DNA of 64,000 bases from Archilochus colubris (GCA_023079485.1 CM041084.1:68419709-68483708); one strand, 5' to 3'. Counted from the first letter of the stretch, positions 34,478 through 47,272 are shown. Program-made: numbers and translations. The notes: generated by a model from the sequence alone, not told the origin.

Positions 34478-34794
34478 TGTAGCCGGAAAGGAGTCTCTTA
34501 TCCGGGAATGAGGCGTCGGTACGATGATATAGACTCGTAGGATGTGATCCGAGTCTACTGCCCACAGTGTGGAACTAGCGGAGATGGTTTGCTGCTATGG
34601 AAGCAACCAGCCACTCTCTAAGCTAGCTCTAGAATGAGCTGCCTCGGTGGGTGTGAGCCTCACTATTTATTGGCCCCATGGTCTTGCACATGCTCCATAG
34701 GGGCCCTGCCCTGGCTGGGCACAGGTGGAGTTGATAGCAGCTCACACCCATTTCTTGATGATCAGAGGCACCTTGGTCGCTCTGTTCCACTACA
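34478..34794 (-). repeat. Proviral 5' LTR (317 bp)
   Basis: On the minus strand it runs from TGTAGTGGAACAGAGC to CCGGCTACA, with perfect 5-base inverted ends (TGTAG/CTACA). CCAATAAATAG (AATAAA at 34666-34671) may serve as poly(A) signal and possibly as a TATA substitute. It is nearly identical to the 3' LTR. Confidence 0.95.
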
Positions 34795-34800
34795 TATATT
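34795..34800. repeat. Target-site duplication, right copy (tatatt)
   Basis: Identical to 28524-28529; it marks the right boundary of the provirus. Confidence 0.9.
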
Positions 34801-37800
34801 TTTTTTGAGAAAACACTGAAGGAAAAAAACAAAACAAAACAGAAACAAGCAAAAAAAAAAAAACAAAACAAAACAAAGAAAAAAAAACAGCAAAACCAGG
34901 GGAAATACGAATACGTCAGTGGAAATATATGGAGGTAAATAGAACTAAACGAGTTCTTAACTGAGCCCTCAAAGTTCCCTCACATGAGCTCTTGCAAAGG
35001 GTCTCTGATGCAAGTCCAGAAGGAAAAGCACAATTTAACACCCATTCCTGTACTTGATGATGAAACCCTCTTGAATCCAGGAGCAGCAGAAGAGGATAGA
35101 GATGCTGCCTTGCTTCTGACTGGGTAATGATTGTACCTTAAGCAATCATCCAAATGTCCAGCGTTAGCTAGAGACAGGACCTGTGCAGAGGAACTCACAG
35201 TTCAAACAGGTAAGATAAAAGACAACAAAAGAAAAACAATCTTACTATCCCTGTTTTATAGGTAGGAAATGGAGCTCTGCAGAAATTAAGTGCCTTGCTC
35301 AAAGCCATGCAGGAAATCAGTGTCAGAGGAAACAAATGCAAACCTGAGTGTCACAGTAGTTCCTTCCTTTTGATACCATTTTGACCATCAGGGCTGCTTT
35401 CAATTATGACTTTTACTGGGGACATCTCTTTCTAGCTATGAGGTTTTGTGGCTTTTGTTTTTGTTTTTTTATTGTGTGTCCCACGTGGTGGACCTGTAGA
35501 ATTACGAGTGTCTCCAGCCAGCTTCTTTACTGTGTTTTATGAACCTTAATGAGCCCCCACAGAAAGCTGAAATGCCTACACCAAGGGGGAAGGGAGCAGC
35601 AGAGCAGAAATAGCAGCATTGTGTGCAGCTTTTAGTGTGCGGTCCAGGTTCATGCAGCGGTGTGTAAACAATCCGATTTGCCACATTTAAGGACAGGCAC
35701 AATTTTAGGAAATCCAAACACCCTGTTAGCCTACTGACCTCTAGATAACCTACTTCAACAACAATGAAACTTACAGTATGCTGGGGAGGTGGAGGGGCAA
35801 CTCTGGGAAGATGCTTTGCTGCCGTAGGAAATGGGCCAAGTAAAACTCTCTCATCATTTTTGATGTTTGCTTGATGAGTCTGTAAAAAGAGAAGAGTATC
35901 AGCTTGCTAGAAAAGCTGTTTTCTGACAGGCATTTGCAGTGAATTGTGCCTCATAAGAGTCCAGCCACTAGCACTGAGACCTGGTACTGCCTTTGCTTGC
36001 CTAGACCTTTTCACCTGAGAGTTCTGCTTTTCCACTGACCTGAGTGAAACAGAATCCAAAGAGAAAGTGGCTCTTCATTGTCCACAGTTTGTCATCCCAA
36101 AGGCATAATAGAAGGGATCAAATCAAGCCCTTTTGTCTTAAGTACATTCTCTCACTATGGACTATAGCAATTCAGACAAAAGAAGACCCAGGAACACAGA
36201 AGCACATACAGAACTGAAGATGAAGGGGAAATTAGTGTTAAAAACATGAACTGGGACTGCTTGCATGGCTGCTTGACAGCATTATACATTCAGTAAGCAG
36301 CTGTCTGTGTAAATACTCTCAAAGGCAACCAGCAGCAGCAAACCCATTCACCTTGTCTGGGTTTCTTATTCTGGTACTTGTCAGGCTGACACTAAATCCT
36401 CTCAGCACAGGAAGAGCTGTGAGGATGTGCTACCATTTGCATTTTTCACCTAGGCATGCATTCTGCATCTGAAAATACTTACAGCCAGTAACTAGAAACC
36501 AGTGTGAAGTGCTTTCTTGACTGATTCAAGTGTTCCCATCACCTTAGCTAGTCTACTGTCCAAAAATCTATACTGGTCTGTCCAGTGGCAATGCAGAGCA
36601 CAGGAGGATGGTCTCTTTTTCGGCACTAGTCATCAAAAGGAAAGCACATGTAAAACAGCATTCTATATAGCCCCAAATGTTTGTGTTCTCATAAGCCCGG
36701 TCTTGCTGTGCACCACATTGTAGTAGTGCAGAGCAGAATAGAACATTACAGCTGCAACAGCTTTGTGTTATTGTACCTTAGAACCTAGAACAACCCAGTT
36801 AGGTGGTCTAGCCACAACAGACAGTGACAAGAAACATAGATAGACTGCAAGGAATAGTTTCACACAAGCCTGCCTCTGCCTGTATCTCTTCAATCTTTTG
36901 AAAAACTACTTGACTTTCTCCCCCCAGCCTGGTAGTAACATGCTGGAGTTTCATTATACCCAGCACTTGAATGTAGCCAGCACGCAGGCACCATGCAGAA
37001 GCAGCCATGAGTACAGCATTGTAAGAGCAAGAAGTCTTGTTCTTTATCACCTTGTTACATTGGTCCTGCAAGCCTAGCCATAAAAAAACGCCTTGTAACA
37101 ATACCTAATATCCACTGTGGCTGCAGCAAAACACATTTTCCATGTAATCTGACTGTATCAAATCCATATAGGCTGCAAAAAGAATTACTTGGAACAGGAA
37201 GAAAGAAGGAACGCTGAGCTCTCGGAAAACTCAAAGGAACATTTTATTGTAACATTCATAATAGAAAGTTGGGGGGTTTAGTTTTGCCTTAAGGTGTAAC
37301 TTGCTAATAAAAGTTCTGGAAAACCTGCTGTGTATAAGAACCTTGGCCTATGATGTCAGAATTCATTATGCACACAGGGGCTATTTACAGCCTTGTAAAG
37401 TTGTAGACAAGGAAATTGTTGCTGAAATATACTTTCAAAAGTTTAAAGGTAATCATTCAACTGATGTATACACCTCAGCTATAGAACAGATCTTTTAAAC
37501 AGTTCTGTGTAAACTGAAAAATATCACATGGCTTGAGCTGTAAACATCCACCCATGTTTCTTCATACATATTGGGTATAGATTTATATATATGTACTGGA
37601 GTGACTGGGGGGGTCTTTATTTTTATTCAAGAGTTATCTGGGTATAGCTATAAATTAAGCATATGCATAAGGTATTCAGAAAAACTGGAAACAATCTCCA
37701 CTGCCTTCGATTCATTCTCCTTTATCTACCTGAATTAAAAAAAAAATAAAATAGAAACTAGCAAATGTATTTTCAGCTTTCTAAATCTAAATATGTTTTA

Positions 37801-40197
37801 TTAAAAATACTGGAATGCTAATCGAAATGTGTGGTTTTCCTCAGAGCAGCAGCTACTGAGGCATAAAGCTTCAGCCTGGTTTAACCTGAATTTGAGGCAA
37901 AAGAGCTGCTGAATTTGATGGGTCTGAAGGGTCTGTAAGAACCCCTTGAGAAAGCAGTTGCTCTGGTTAGTACAGCTGAGACTAGCACTGCTGTATTATT
38001 TTAAAATGTGAGGGGAAAACTGTTGACTGTAGTGTGTTCTGCTTCACTTGATTGCTGCGTACAAGTTTCATTCTTCATCTCCAAGCATTTTTATCACTGC
38101 TATAGTAATTTTTTCATCACTCTGAAAAGGCTCCGTGGCCAGATGTTGTTTGTCATTTGTCCCACAGTAGCTGGCACTAATAGAATTACAGAAATACAGA
38201 AAAATGTGCTCAGCACTGGGGATTACTACCCAATCCAAGCATTTTCCTACTGAATCATTTTTTCAAATATTCCTTCTCACAGCAGTCCAAGTGATTTTCT
38301 AGCTCTGGCTGAGCTAACTTCCCAAGCATTCCAGTTATATTTATTTTTCCTAATGCACTTGTCAGCTACTTCAAACTCCACCCCAACTCCTGACAGCAAG
38401 GCCAATCGAACACCCTCTCATTGTGGTTTCATAGGGAACCAGCTCACGGCCACAGAAATGGACTGCACCCAATGGCAGGAGACCAAAAATAACTGTACCA
38501 CTTCCACTTTTTTCAATGTGTCTGCATTGTTCCAAGAGCACTGAGATATTACTACTGATTAATGCCACTATATAAATAACATGCAAAAATGGGAGAAAGC
38601 TTTAAGGTTTTTTTTTTCCTGCTTTTTCTTTTGTTCACAGTAAGATTTCCATTGGCTTCCATAGGCTCTGTATACCAGAGTAGCACTAACACAATTTCAT
38701 TAACTTAGCTGACTAACTCCTTGTTTTTAGCAGTGGAACTGAGTGGAAAATCAAAGGGATAAAAAATAATCCTATTACTCTGCCCAGCAAGGTTGTTCTG
38801 TGTTTAGAGCTGAGCTTTGGTTTTAGCACTGCCTTCTTTGAACACATAAGGTTTTACATCCACTTTTAGTCTAAACAGCCATTTTGGTGAGTTTACTCTT
38901 TTTTCAGTCTTTCATCTCTCCTCCCTCCCTCTGCTGCTGAGCTTTTTTCCTCTAGCAAGGGTCAGCAGACAACTTGTCATCAGTTCAGGGTGCTTAGTGA
39001 ATCATTCACATGGCAACTGACAAGAAATGTCAAGTTCACTAAAGTCCTTCAAAATTGAGAACTTCTCTTTGCCACCACAAAAAGTTGTTAAAATCCCAAA
39101 AGGTATGTGTGGGGAAGGTGAGTAACTTCACAGGCAAGTTTCTCTTACATCCCTTCAATCTTGTAAATCAAAGGCATCACCCATTCACCTATTTGAAAAA
39201 TATTTACCCTGTCATATCCTCTTTGCCTGTAGTAGAGATCACCAATGCAGCCAGTCTGCCAACACAAATACAGTTACATCAGGACCTACCTCATGCGTAG
39301 CTACAGTTTTCAAAATGTGTTGGCTGAGATTTCACCTCTGTGTTGGTCACCCTGATGTCATTTGGTGGCCCACGGGATGCTGCAAATGCAACTAGATTGC
39401 CACTGAAGGAAAGACAAGTTTTATGTGCTCTGATGGAATTGGAGCAATCTTCAGGTGAGGAAAATACCGGGGCAAGAAAGTAACTTTACCTGGCACTCAT
39501 TCCTTTAACACAGAGCTAGTCAGTCTGGACCATGCCTACTAGTGCGCTTGTAGAAAAGTTTTGCATATATGCTAGATGAATTAACATATGTAAGATATGT
39601 AAAAATATACATTTACATCAATAAATATACAATAGCTTATGGCTTTCCATTTAGGTTCTAAGTAATTGATGAAAAGCCTGTTATCCTTACTTTTTATCTG
39701 GGAATGTGTCACTTTGCAGGACTATGTCCAGTCTCTGAGAAGAAATAACTGTAGAATAAAACTAGGGACAGGTTGAAAATAAAGACAATCATTGAGATGT
39801 GATATGGATGTGCAAAAATATCAGTGGTAATTATTTTTACACCACAATATCCCAGTGAGATGAATGGGCTGGGGTGCTAGAAGAGCTATGACTTTTAAAA
39901 GCAAGAACATGTCTCCAGCAAAAGACTCACATCTGTGAAGCTCAGAGACTAAATGTGCTACCTGCTCTGAACCAAATTTCCCCTTGGATCCACACTACAG
40001 ATTTTGGGATCTAGAATAACTTATCCTTTGGAGAATAGATTATTTACCAACAGGGCAAATTTGGTAGCAGCTTAATCTTTCAATTAGTTGCTTCACCAGC
40101 ATTCTTCTATGCTGGAGTAAAGAACACATCCTCTTGGGTCCAGCACTTCTCATAATGAGTGTGCAAAAAGACTGAATATAGAGTCAATATAGAGTGC

Positions 40198-40269
40198 ACA
40201 GAAAGGGAAGTGTCCTTTGAGTGGGAAGAATGTGGAAATCTTTTTTAGTGGAGAGGAACAGGGACAAAG
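40198..40269 (+). repeat. Direct repeat, copy A (72 bp)
   Basis: Starts acagaaagggaagtgtcc and ends gaacagggacaaag. It matches 41617-41689 except for three substitutions and one T-run indel. The flanks are not clearly similar. I do not recognise a transposon family. Confidence 0.85.
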
Positions 40270-41616
40270 ACGTGATATTTTCTGATTTTTCAGATATGTA
40301 ACTTCTCCACTAAGACCCACAGGTGTGGGATTTTTTTGGTTTTTTTGTTGGTTGTTGGGTTTTTTTGAGAACAGGAGTAAAAGGAGAGAAAGAGGACTTA
40401 TTTAAATAACATCAAGATTTTAATAACTGCAAACAGTTGTTAAAACTGTTGTCTTCTGTACCATGTGGAACAGTGAAGCTGCACTACGTTCCCCATGGAA
40501 AGTCTGCCTCTCATCCACTCTATGGCTGTTGTTTCATTTCTTTTTCTGCTCGCTCTCAGATGTTTTCAGAGCTTTCAAACCACAGTGCCTGATCCGTTGA
40601 GGTAATCAGATGCATGGGTGGCCCTAAGAGCTGCAGGCTACCCATTAGGTAGGGTTCTGACACATTAGCTAATGCCTTACCAGAACACAGGAAATGAAGC
40701 CTCCACTCTGTGAAGGTGCACACTGTGGTTCCCATGTAGAGCCTCTGGTAAAGGGATGTGTTTTCATGGGCAACCTAGATCAGAGACTCCACAAAATGTC
40801 CCCCACTGGGCAGTATTTGTTGTACTCCACCAGCATTTGCAGATTCTTGCTACACACCATAGCCTCATTACCCTGCGGCTGGACACGCACATAGGAGAGG
40901 AATCCTTCTACACAGTAATTACAATGCGCATCTTCTTAGATACAGCTCGGGAAGTGCTGGGGTAAGATCAAGAGCCCGGTAAAAACCTGTGAGCTCCCAG
41001 AACATTATTATGCCATTTCAGCATCCTTTTTGCATGATGCTGTATTTCAGAGCCAGGTGTAGGATGACAGCTGGAGGTGGAGCCATGTTCTGGCCATGAG
41101 AGCAGTCACCCCAGACCTCCTGCTCTTTAACCACCTCCAGTGTCACTCAGCCTGACACATTCCATCAGCCAGAATGCCTTACTGTCCTTGCCTGACTCCT
41201 CAGCAGCTCTCTTCCTATGCAGACCCTGCTTTGCTTCTGAATGAAGCAACCATTCAACCAGTCATAGGAGGAGATACCAACAGAGAGGACTTCACATCTA
41301 GCCCAGATCCACATACTGGGAACTCCCTCTTGCACCCACACAGCATTGCTCCCCATCCCAGAAACTGTGCCCGGAGTGTGCAGGGCTCCCCTTCCCTCTC
41401 ATGGACCCCTTTTTTGCCTAGCAGCCTAAAAGCCCAGCCCACAGCAGGAGTGCCTCAATTCTCACTTACACCAGCTTTGCTGCAAGTGGTGAGCAGGGAC
41501 AGGTCTCGGAAAAGTAGTGTTCGAGGCCACCTAATGATGAGCTATTTCAGCGGGTAAGTACATCGCTGTTGTGTGCAGTGGCTGCAGAATAGATGCATAT
41601 CTTCACACCTAAAAGG

Positions 41617-41689
41617 ACAGAAAGGGCAGTGTCCTTTGAGTGGGAAGAATGTGGAAATCTTTTTTTAGTAGAGAGGAACGGGGACAAAG
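41617..41689 (+). repeat. Direct repeat, copy B (73 bp)
   Basis: Second copy, in the same orientation, 1.42 kb to the right of copy A. It starts acagaaagggcagtgtcc and ends gaacggggacaaag. Confidence 0.85.
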
Positions 41690-42996
41690 GAAAACAAAAA
41701 GGAAAGGGAAAGAAAAAAGTCTCATATTTTAATTTACATTTTGGATTTTCTGGAAACGAAAAAACAAGGAAGCAAAACTGATTTAAGAATATCTAGCACT
41801 CCAAGAGATCTATTGCTTTGGTTGTACCACACAGCTTAAAGGCTGTTTGGTTTTGCAGAAGAGGAGGGATAAAACTCCTCAATGACTGATAACTCAATTT
41901 CTCTCTCTTCCCTGGTGCTTTTTAAATGTCTTTTCGCACCCGAGCAGCCGAAGGCGCTTTGCCCTTCAGTGCCAGGCTTCACCGAGAAGGCTTCGGACGA
42001 CCTCTTCGTGTGGGAAGCAGTCTGTGCCCTGGTGGTCGCCCCGCCCCGGGGAGTCCCACCGCCCCAGCAAGGTTGGCAGCCGTGTTGTCCCTGTGGCGGT
42101 GGCAGAAGGAAACCTTGACTCAAGGAGACCCTATTCACCGCCCGGCCCCAGAGCACGGGGTTTGTTTAAGGCCATGTGACCTAAATCGCTCCAACAAATC
42201 TCAGCCTCCCTCTGCCCTCGGTCCGAACAAAATAAAACCTTTCCTCAAAGTTTTAATAGAGATGAACACATAAAGCGGAATGTGATATCGGCCTCGTGTT
42301 TTAAAGGAATCGCAGGTCTTAATAAGCAGAGGATATTATTCTGCCCTGAGACAAACCCGAGGCAAGAGTTTTTGCTTCTGGAGAGATGAGGGGGTGTTTA
42401 AACCCAGATTGGGCCGGGCCGGCTTTCCCAGGGTCTCGACGCCGCTAGGCACTGCGCTTCTCTGCCTCGTAGCCTGTGAAACATTTTGGGTGTTAAGAAA
42501 CAGGCATGGCTGGTGTAACAGGCAGGGATAGCAGGGGAACCTTCGAGATCGCCAGGGTTGGAGTGGTCCCTACTCTTCCTCTTCATCCAGTGTCATGATT
42601 CATCTGAGTAGCCGGCGAAAAGATCAAAACGATACGGATGCATTTTTAAAATCGACCGTCTCAGACACTATTGGGTAAAGGCTCACGCTAGGAGGGAGGC
42701 GGGGTCAGTGTCTCGGGGTGCGGTTGGGGTGTCCGGGCAGGTGGGGCGGTACCGGACCCCCATTCCCAGGAGCCCAGCGCCACCCAGCGGAACGGCCGGG
42801 CGGACGCCGCAGGGGGGGGTGATGGGGGTCTCCCACTGCGGGAGATCAGAAACCCTGTAGGTCCCAGGTGTGGCCCCCACCTGGAGACAGTGAAGTTCCG
42901 AGAGTCAACCCTATCCCATTCTCGAAGGGGAGGGGAGTAGCCTGAAACGGGAATCGTTTTGAAACCTCACTTTGTTTATTTCTTTTTTGCTGCTCT

Positions 42997-43008
42997 CCCC
43001 CCCCCCCC
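42997..43008. repeat. C homopolymer run
   Basis: Twelve consecutive C within a pyrimidine-rich segment (ctctcccc...tctcccgacc). Confidence 0.85.
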
Positions 43009-43133
43009 TCTCCCGACCCCCTCACCCCACTTCTGCTGCTGTTGGAGAGATGGCACTGCCTTGCCGCAAAGCCTTAGTGAATTTGGGAACCCAAGCAACC
43101 TTAGGGCATAGGGGCATATATTGTAGCTATGAA

Positions 43134-43136
<3 letters not shown>

Positions 43137-43165
<29 letters not shown>
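43137..43165. repeat. A homopolymer (29 bases)
   Basis: Uninterrupted run of 29 A with no retroposon body recognisable upstream; probably simple sequence. Confidence 0.9.
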
Positions 43166-43167
<2 letters not shown>

Positions 43168-43571
43168 CAGCTAAATCATGTGGAGGGGGGTTTGGCCCGG
43201 ACTCCATGTTTCTGAAAGGTCAGTGGTATAATTTTGACGTTGATTATGTAGCTGTTCTGGTCTCAAGTATGCTTCCCTCCCCTCCTAGCGTGGTGTGCGA
43301 GGATTGTATTTGAAAGGGAGGAAGCAGATACCGAAAGTGATGGCTGATGAATTGTCTAAACCCTTCACGGACATTTCGTGCGGGGGCTCGGAAGCAGCTC
43401 ATCAATAAAAGCCTCCCGGATGGAGGAGGGAAAGAGAGAAAGGGTGATGGGAATTGGGGGGAGGGAGGGACGGACCCCGGAGGTACTATCGCGCCCCCGC
43501 CTCCCCCCTCTTTCTTTTCTCCTTTGATCCCGTGGGGAATCGTGGCAGACCCTGGGCTTTGGAGGTACCGG

Positions 43572-43580
43572 TATAAAAAG
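43572..43580 (+). promoter_or_regulatory. Strong TATA-box match (TATAAAAAG)
   Basis: TATAAAAAG is preceded by ggaggtaccgg and a GC-rich segment with a pyrimidine tract, and followed by gtgtgtatgcagtg. It resembles a core promoter but no gene follows closely; a noncoding transcript or a distal FOXF2 start is possible. Confidence 0.3.
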
Positions 43581-43925
43581 GTGTGTATGCAGTGAGGGGA
43601 GACGGGGAAATGGCAGATGCAGCACGTAAACACACACACACAAAAGAAATGTAATACCGGCGTATGGTTTCCTGTCCCCGTCACTTCGAACTGGCCCTAG
43701 CCAAGTGTCGCCGAGGCTGGAGGTGGCAGGGCCGTGGCCGCAGTCGCCGTGCCCAGCTTTGGCAGGCTCGTTCCTGAGGTGCGATCTTGGGTTATTACTT
43801 TTTTCCAAACTATGTTCGTAAATCATGTAATAATCCGGCACTCAGTAACTCGGCCCTACCTTTGAGTGGGTCGTTATGTTTTATGGGCTTTACTTAAAAA
43901 TTAATGAAAACCTCTCACGAAAGGA

Positions 43926-43977
43926 GAGGGGGGTGCTGGAGGGGGAAAGGGCTGGGGGAACGGGGGGAGGTGGGGGA
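43926..43977 (+). other. G-quadruplex-prone G-run cluster
   Basis: At least five runs of three or more G within about 50 bases, separated by short loops (GGGGGG, GGGGG, GGG, GGGGG, GGGGGG, GGGGG). It fits the G3+N1-7 pattern. Confidence 0.6.
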
Positions 43978-46900
43978 AGGAAGGAGGGAGCGTGCAAACC
44001 TGCTCCTGATTAGTGCCTTGCCAGGCAGCGGGGCCGGTGCTGCGGGTGAGCCACGCTCCGCGGCCCGTGGGCACGGCCGCGACTCGAGTGGGGAGGGCGC
44101 AGGGCTGCCCGGCAGGGCCGAGCTGGTGGCTGTACCCTTCTTTCGAAATTCAAACAAACCCCCATACCATCCGATTATGCCTATTATACCAGTCAACCAC
44201 TCCCACCTCCCCGATGGTTCCTGCCTCGCTGTCCACCGGGCGATACACGCTGTCTGGGGCTGCGGGGGGTCCCGCGGAGCTTTTCACGCGGGTTTCTGCG
44301 GGAAGGGGGTATCGAACCGCCAGGAACTTTTGGGACTGGGCTCTGAGGCGGCTGCCGGAGAGTCCTGAGAGGCGGGCGGGGGGAGACGGAAGAAAAGTGT
44401 GGCCCTCCACCAGAGCTAGGGTCACAGCTGGCTCCCTCACCCCACCGAAACTATTTGTCTGCTGCAAATAATATGGAAAGTAATTAAGGTTGGAGCATGT
44501 ATGAAAATTATTGACAATGTGTAAAGTCAGAAATCTCATTTGATCGGAATGTAAACTTGGGCGGGGGAGAAGCCAATCAAAAAGGTACCGCATGTTCAGA
44601 TCTCGGGCCAAACCCTGTTTGCCCTTCTTCGCGGCTGTCAGTGGGATATGCGGAGTGGGATTAGGGGGTGACATTTCCTACTGCCTTGCAGAGACACAAT
44701 GAAGCCCACGGCATTGGCGGCCGCTAATATTTTTGCCCCGCTGACTCTTGCGCGACCTTCACCGAGACCCGACAGGGATATTCGAGGGCGGCGGGAGGAA
44801 TCCGATCCGACACCTATCTCTTTTGCAGAGGGCCTCTTATTTGGAACCGTTGCCCTGGACAGCAGCCTTCCTCGGTGTCGGGATATCGGGAGAACCCTCC
44901 ACCTGGCCGGAGCTGCCCGCTCCGCTGCCGCCCGTGCTGAGCGGGGACCTCGCCTATGCTCTGATCTCGAAACATCCCGCTTCTTATTTTACCCCGCGCC
45001 TGTCACGTTTTATTTACACCGACAGAGGATGCTCAGAGACAAAAGAGGGTGTTGTTTTTGTTGTTTTGGGTTGTGACTTTTTTTTTTTTTAACGTCAAAG
45101 TTGTTTTATATTTTTGGAAGAGTTGTGCTTCCTTTTAGAGAGGTGACCTATATCCTGACCGCTGTAGGGGGTTTATTTTGATGCTCCGGGAAGTTCAGTT
45201 GGAGCTGTGCAGAGTTGGGAGGGGATAAAATCTTTAGCATTGTCATCTGGCATAGGAAAAGCAAAATCTGCCCACATAAACACTTGGTGGAAGTAGCCGG
45301 GGGAGGGGGCGGCGGGGGGGGGGGGTAACACAAAAAAAACAAAGCTATTATTAGACTCGGAGCGAGTTTTGTGCAGGTTTAATTGCGCAGCTCCGCTGTT
45401 GCAGCACCCACGGTATCTGCAGGGCGGCCAGGTCTCCTCCATCCGTCGCAGTCCCTATATTACCCCACGTCTGGGGACCCCCTTTCCTCTCTGTCCCACC
45501 AGTTTGGGACCTCGGGGAAAGCAAGGGGACGGGCAGCCCGGAGAGTCCTGGCAGACCACCCTCGACACCTTCAGGAGAGCTCGGGGCTGGTTGGAAGTCA
45601 GGTTTGGTAAATCCTGGGCTTAGACAGCTCGAACGGCGAATAGGCACCTCGGGCTGGCAGAATGTCTTTGTGCTACAGCTCCCGTGCAGTGATGAGGACG
45701 GAATACGATGTAGGGGATGGAGGCGGTCTTGGAGAAAACTGGGAGGGATGGGGCGGTCAACAAGGCAACAAAATCTTAGGTTGTGGGTGCCCTGCCGGAG
45801 TCTAAAAGCCGAGAAAGATTTTTTTTTTTTTTTTTTTTTCCCGCCAGCTGAGGAGACAAACCACCTGGGAAAGTAGAACCTGTCCAAAGGCGGGGGGTTA
45901 CTTCTTCACTCCCCGGGTGTTCAGTTCTCCGCGGCATTATCCGGCCCTTAGGGTTTGCGGAGTCCCATCTCCCAGCGGGACTCTGCCGGAAGCCAGGGTC
46001 CTGCGTGTCCAGGGTGGGAGGGTCTGGTAATGCCTCTTCTCCCACCTGATGAGGCCGATTTCCCCCTACTTTCCTAAAGACCAGTATGTTCTGCTTCTCG
46101 GCTGGCTTCTCGCCCAAACTTTGTTTCTCTCCTGGTATTTCCATCCTCGGGAACAGAACAAAGCTATTCGGAACGGGAGGGTTGTGTAGCAAGGAGGAAA
46201 GGGAAAGGTTCGGCCCTAATAATTCACGATCACTACCTGACCCAGGCTTAGCTCCTGCTACATCTAAGCACAGCTTAAAAATTTCTCAGGGTATCTTCAA
46301 GGGAAGCCAGACAGAGCCATGAAGTGGGTAGCAGAAATGCTACGAGAAAGGTGCCCGTTCTGTGCAAGAAACTGTCTGGTGATGCTTATGGGGTCGGAAT
46401 GATGGAGGTTATTCTGTTTTGGTTTATTTTCTTTTCTTTTTTTTTCTTTTCTTTTTTTCTCTCTTTTTTTTTCCCCACAAAGAAGGGTAGGTCCCTGCAT
46501 TTGCGCTGAATGTCCTTGTCTGCCCTTGAGATAGGAGGTGCGTGAACCCTTCGGATGCTGTGATATCTCCCCTTTTCCTCTGTCTCGGGAGAAGAGAGAG
46601 ACCGACTCTTCAGCAAGAGCTGGGAAGAAAGGTCCTGGTGAAGGCCTGCAGGGAGCCGTCTATAAAAAGAATTACACCCGCTGCAAAGGGAAATAAATAA
46701 ATAATTTAAAAAAAAATAAAAAGGGGGGGGGAGGGGGAAAAAAACTACAAAAAAACCGGAAAAACCTCTCCAAACAAACATCGGGATCGCACGGCTTCTG
46801 CCAGAGGTCCCGAGAAGTCAAGAGGTCCCGGGATCAGCACAAAGGACGGGGCAGGGCGGCTGCGAGTCCCTTCCCATCTTGGCCTTTCTGCTCCCTCCGC

Positions 46901-47251
46901 CGCTGCGGGGATGCCTCCCCCTCGTCCCGTCCCGTTCCTTCCTCACGCCCCGGGCGGTCGCCCTGGGCCGCCAAGTGCCGGGCGCTGCTCTGCGGCTCTT
47001 CGGTTCTTCCAGCTCGTTAAGATGCCCGCATGCCTCTCATGTGGAAAGGGATCCCTGTCAGCCGCTGGAGATTGAGATCTACATCCAGGCACCCTGAAAC
47101 TGACAGTTGGAGGAAAATCCTCCGGGGCTTAAGGAAACGCACTTTTAAAATACTGGAGGGATTTGTTTAAGTTTCAGTCTCGAGTTTAATTGAAAAAACG
47201 CTTCTCCTCTGCAGGACCTCAGAAAGGAAAGAGCCTGGAGCACGCAGTTTA

Positions 47252-47272
47252 ATATATATATATATATATATA
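47252..47272. repeat. TA microsatellite
   Basis: About ten uninterrupted AT/TA dinucleotides. Confidence 0.9.

Larger units (their letters stand above)
28530..34794 (-). mobile_element. Young class II endogenous retrovirus, env-less provirus
   Basis: A 6.27-kb provirus on the minus strand, ordered LTR - primer-binding site - gag - dUTPase/protease - pol - LTR. It is bounded by a perfect 6-bp target duplication. The three-frame gag/pro/pol plan with two -1 shifts, a dUTPase joined to the protease, two CCHC knuckles in gag and a YMDD polymerase place it with betaretrovirus-like (class II, ERVK-type) elements. The LTRs differ at 3 of about 315 aligned bases plus two single-base indels, so it is recent. 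Protease and pol are uninterrupted; gag has one nonsense codon; env is absent. It lies antisense to both forkhead genes, about 20 kb after FOXQ1 and 15 kb before FOXF2. Confidence 0.95.
34801..41900. other. Intergenic DNA between provirus and FOXF2 CpG flank
   Basis: No gene recognised. It starts with an A-rich low-complexity stretch (34830-34890) against the provirus. Further on are a T-rich tract (40330-40367) and a 72-bp direct repeat (see separate entries). Confidence 0.5.

Noticed and set aside
43137..43165. Poly(A) run as a processed-pseudogene tail
   Set aside because: No cDNA-like or coding sequence precedes it and no flanking target duplication is visible.
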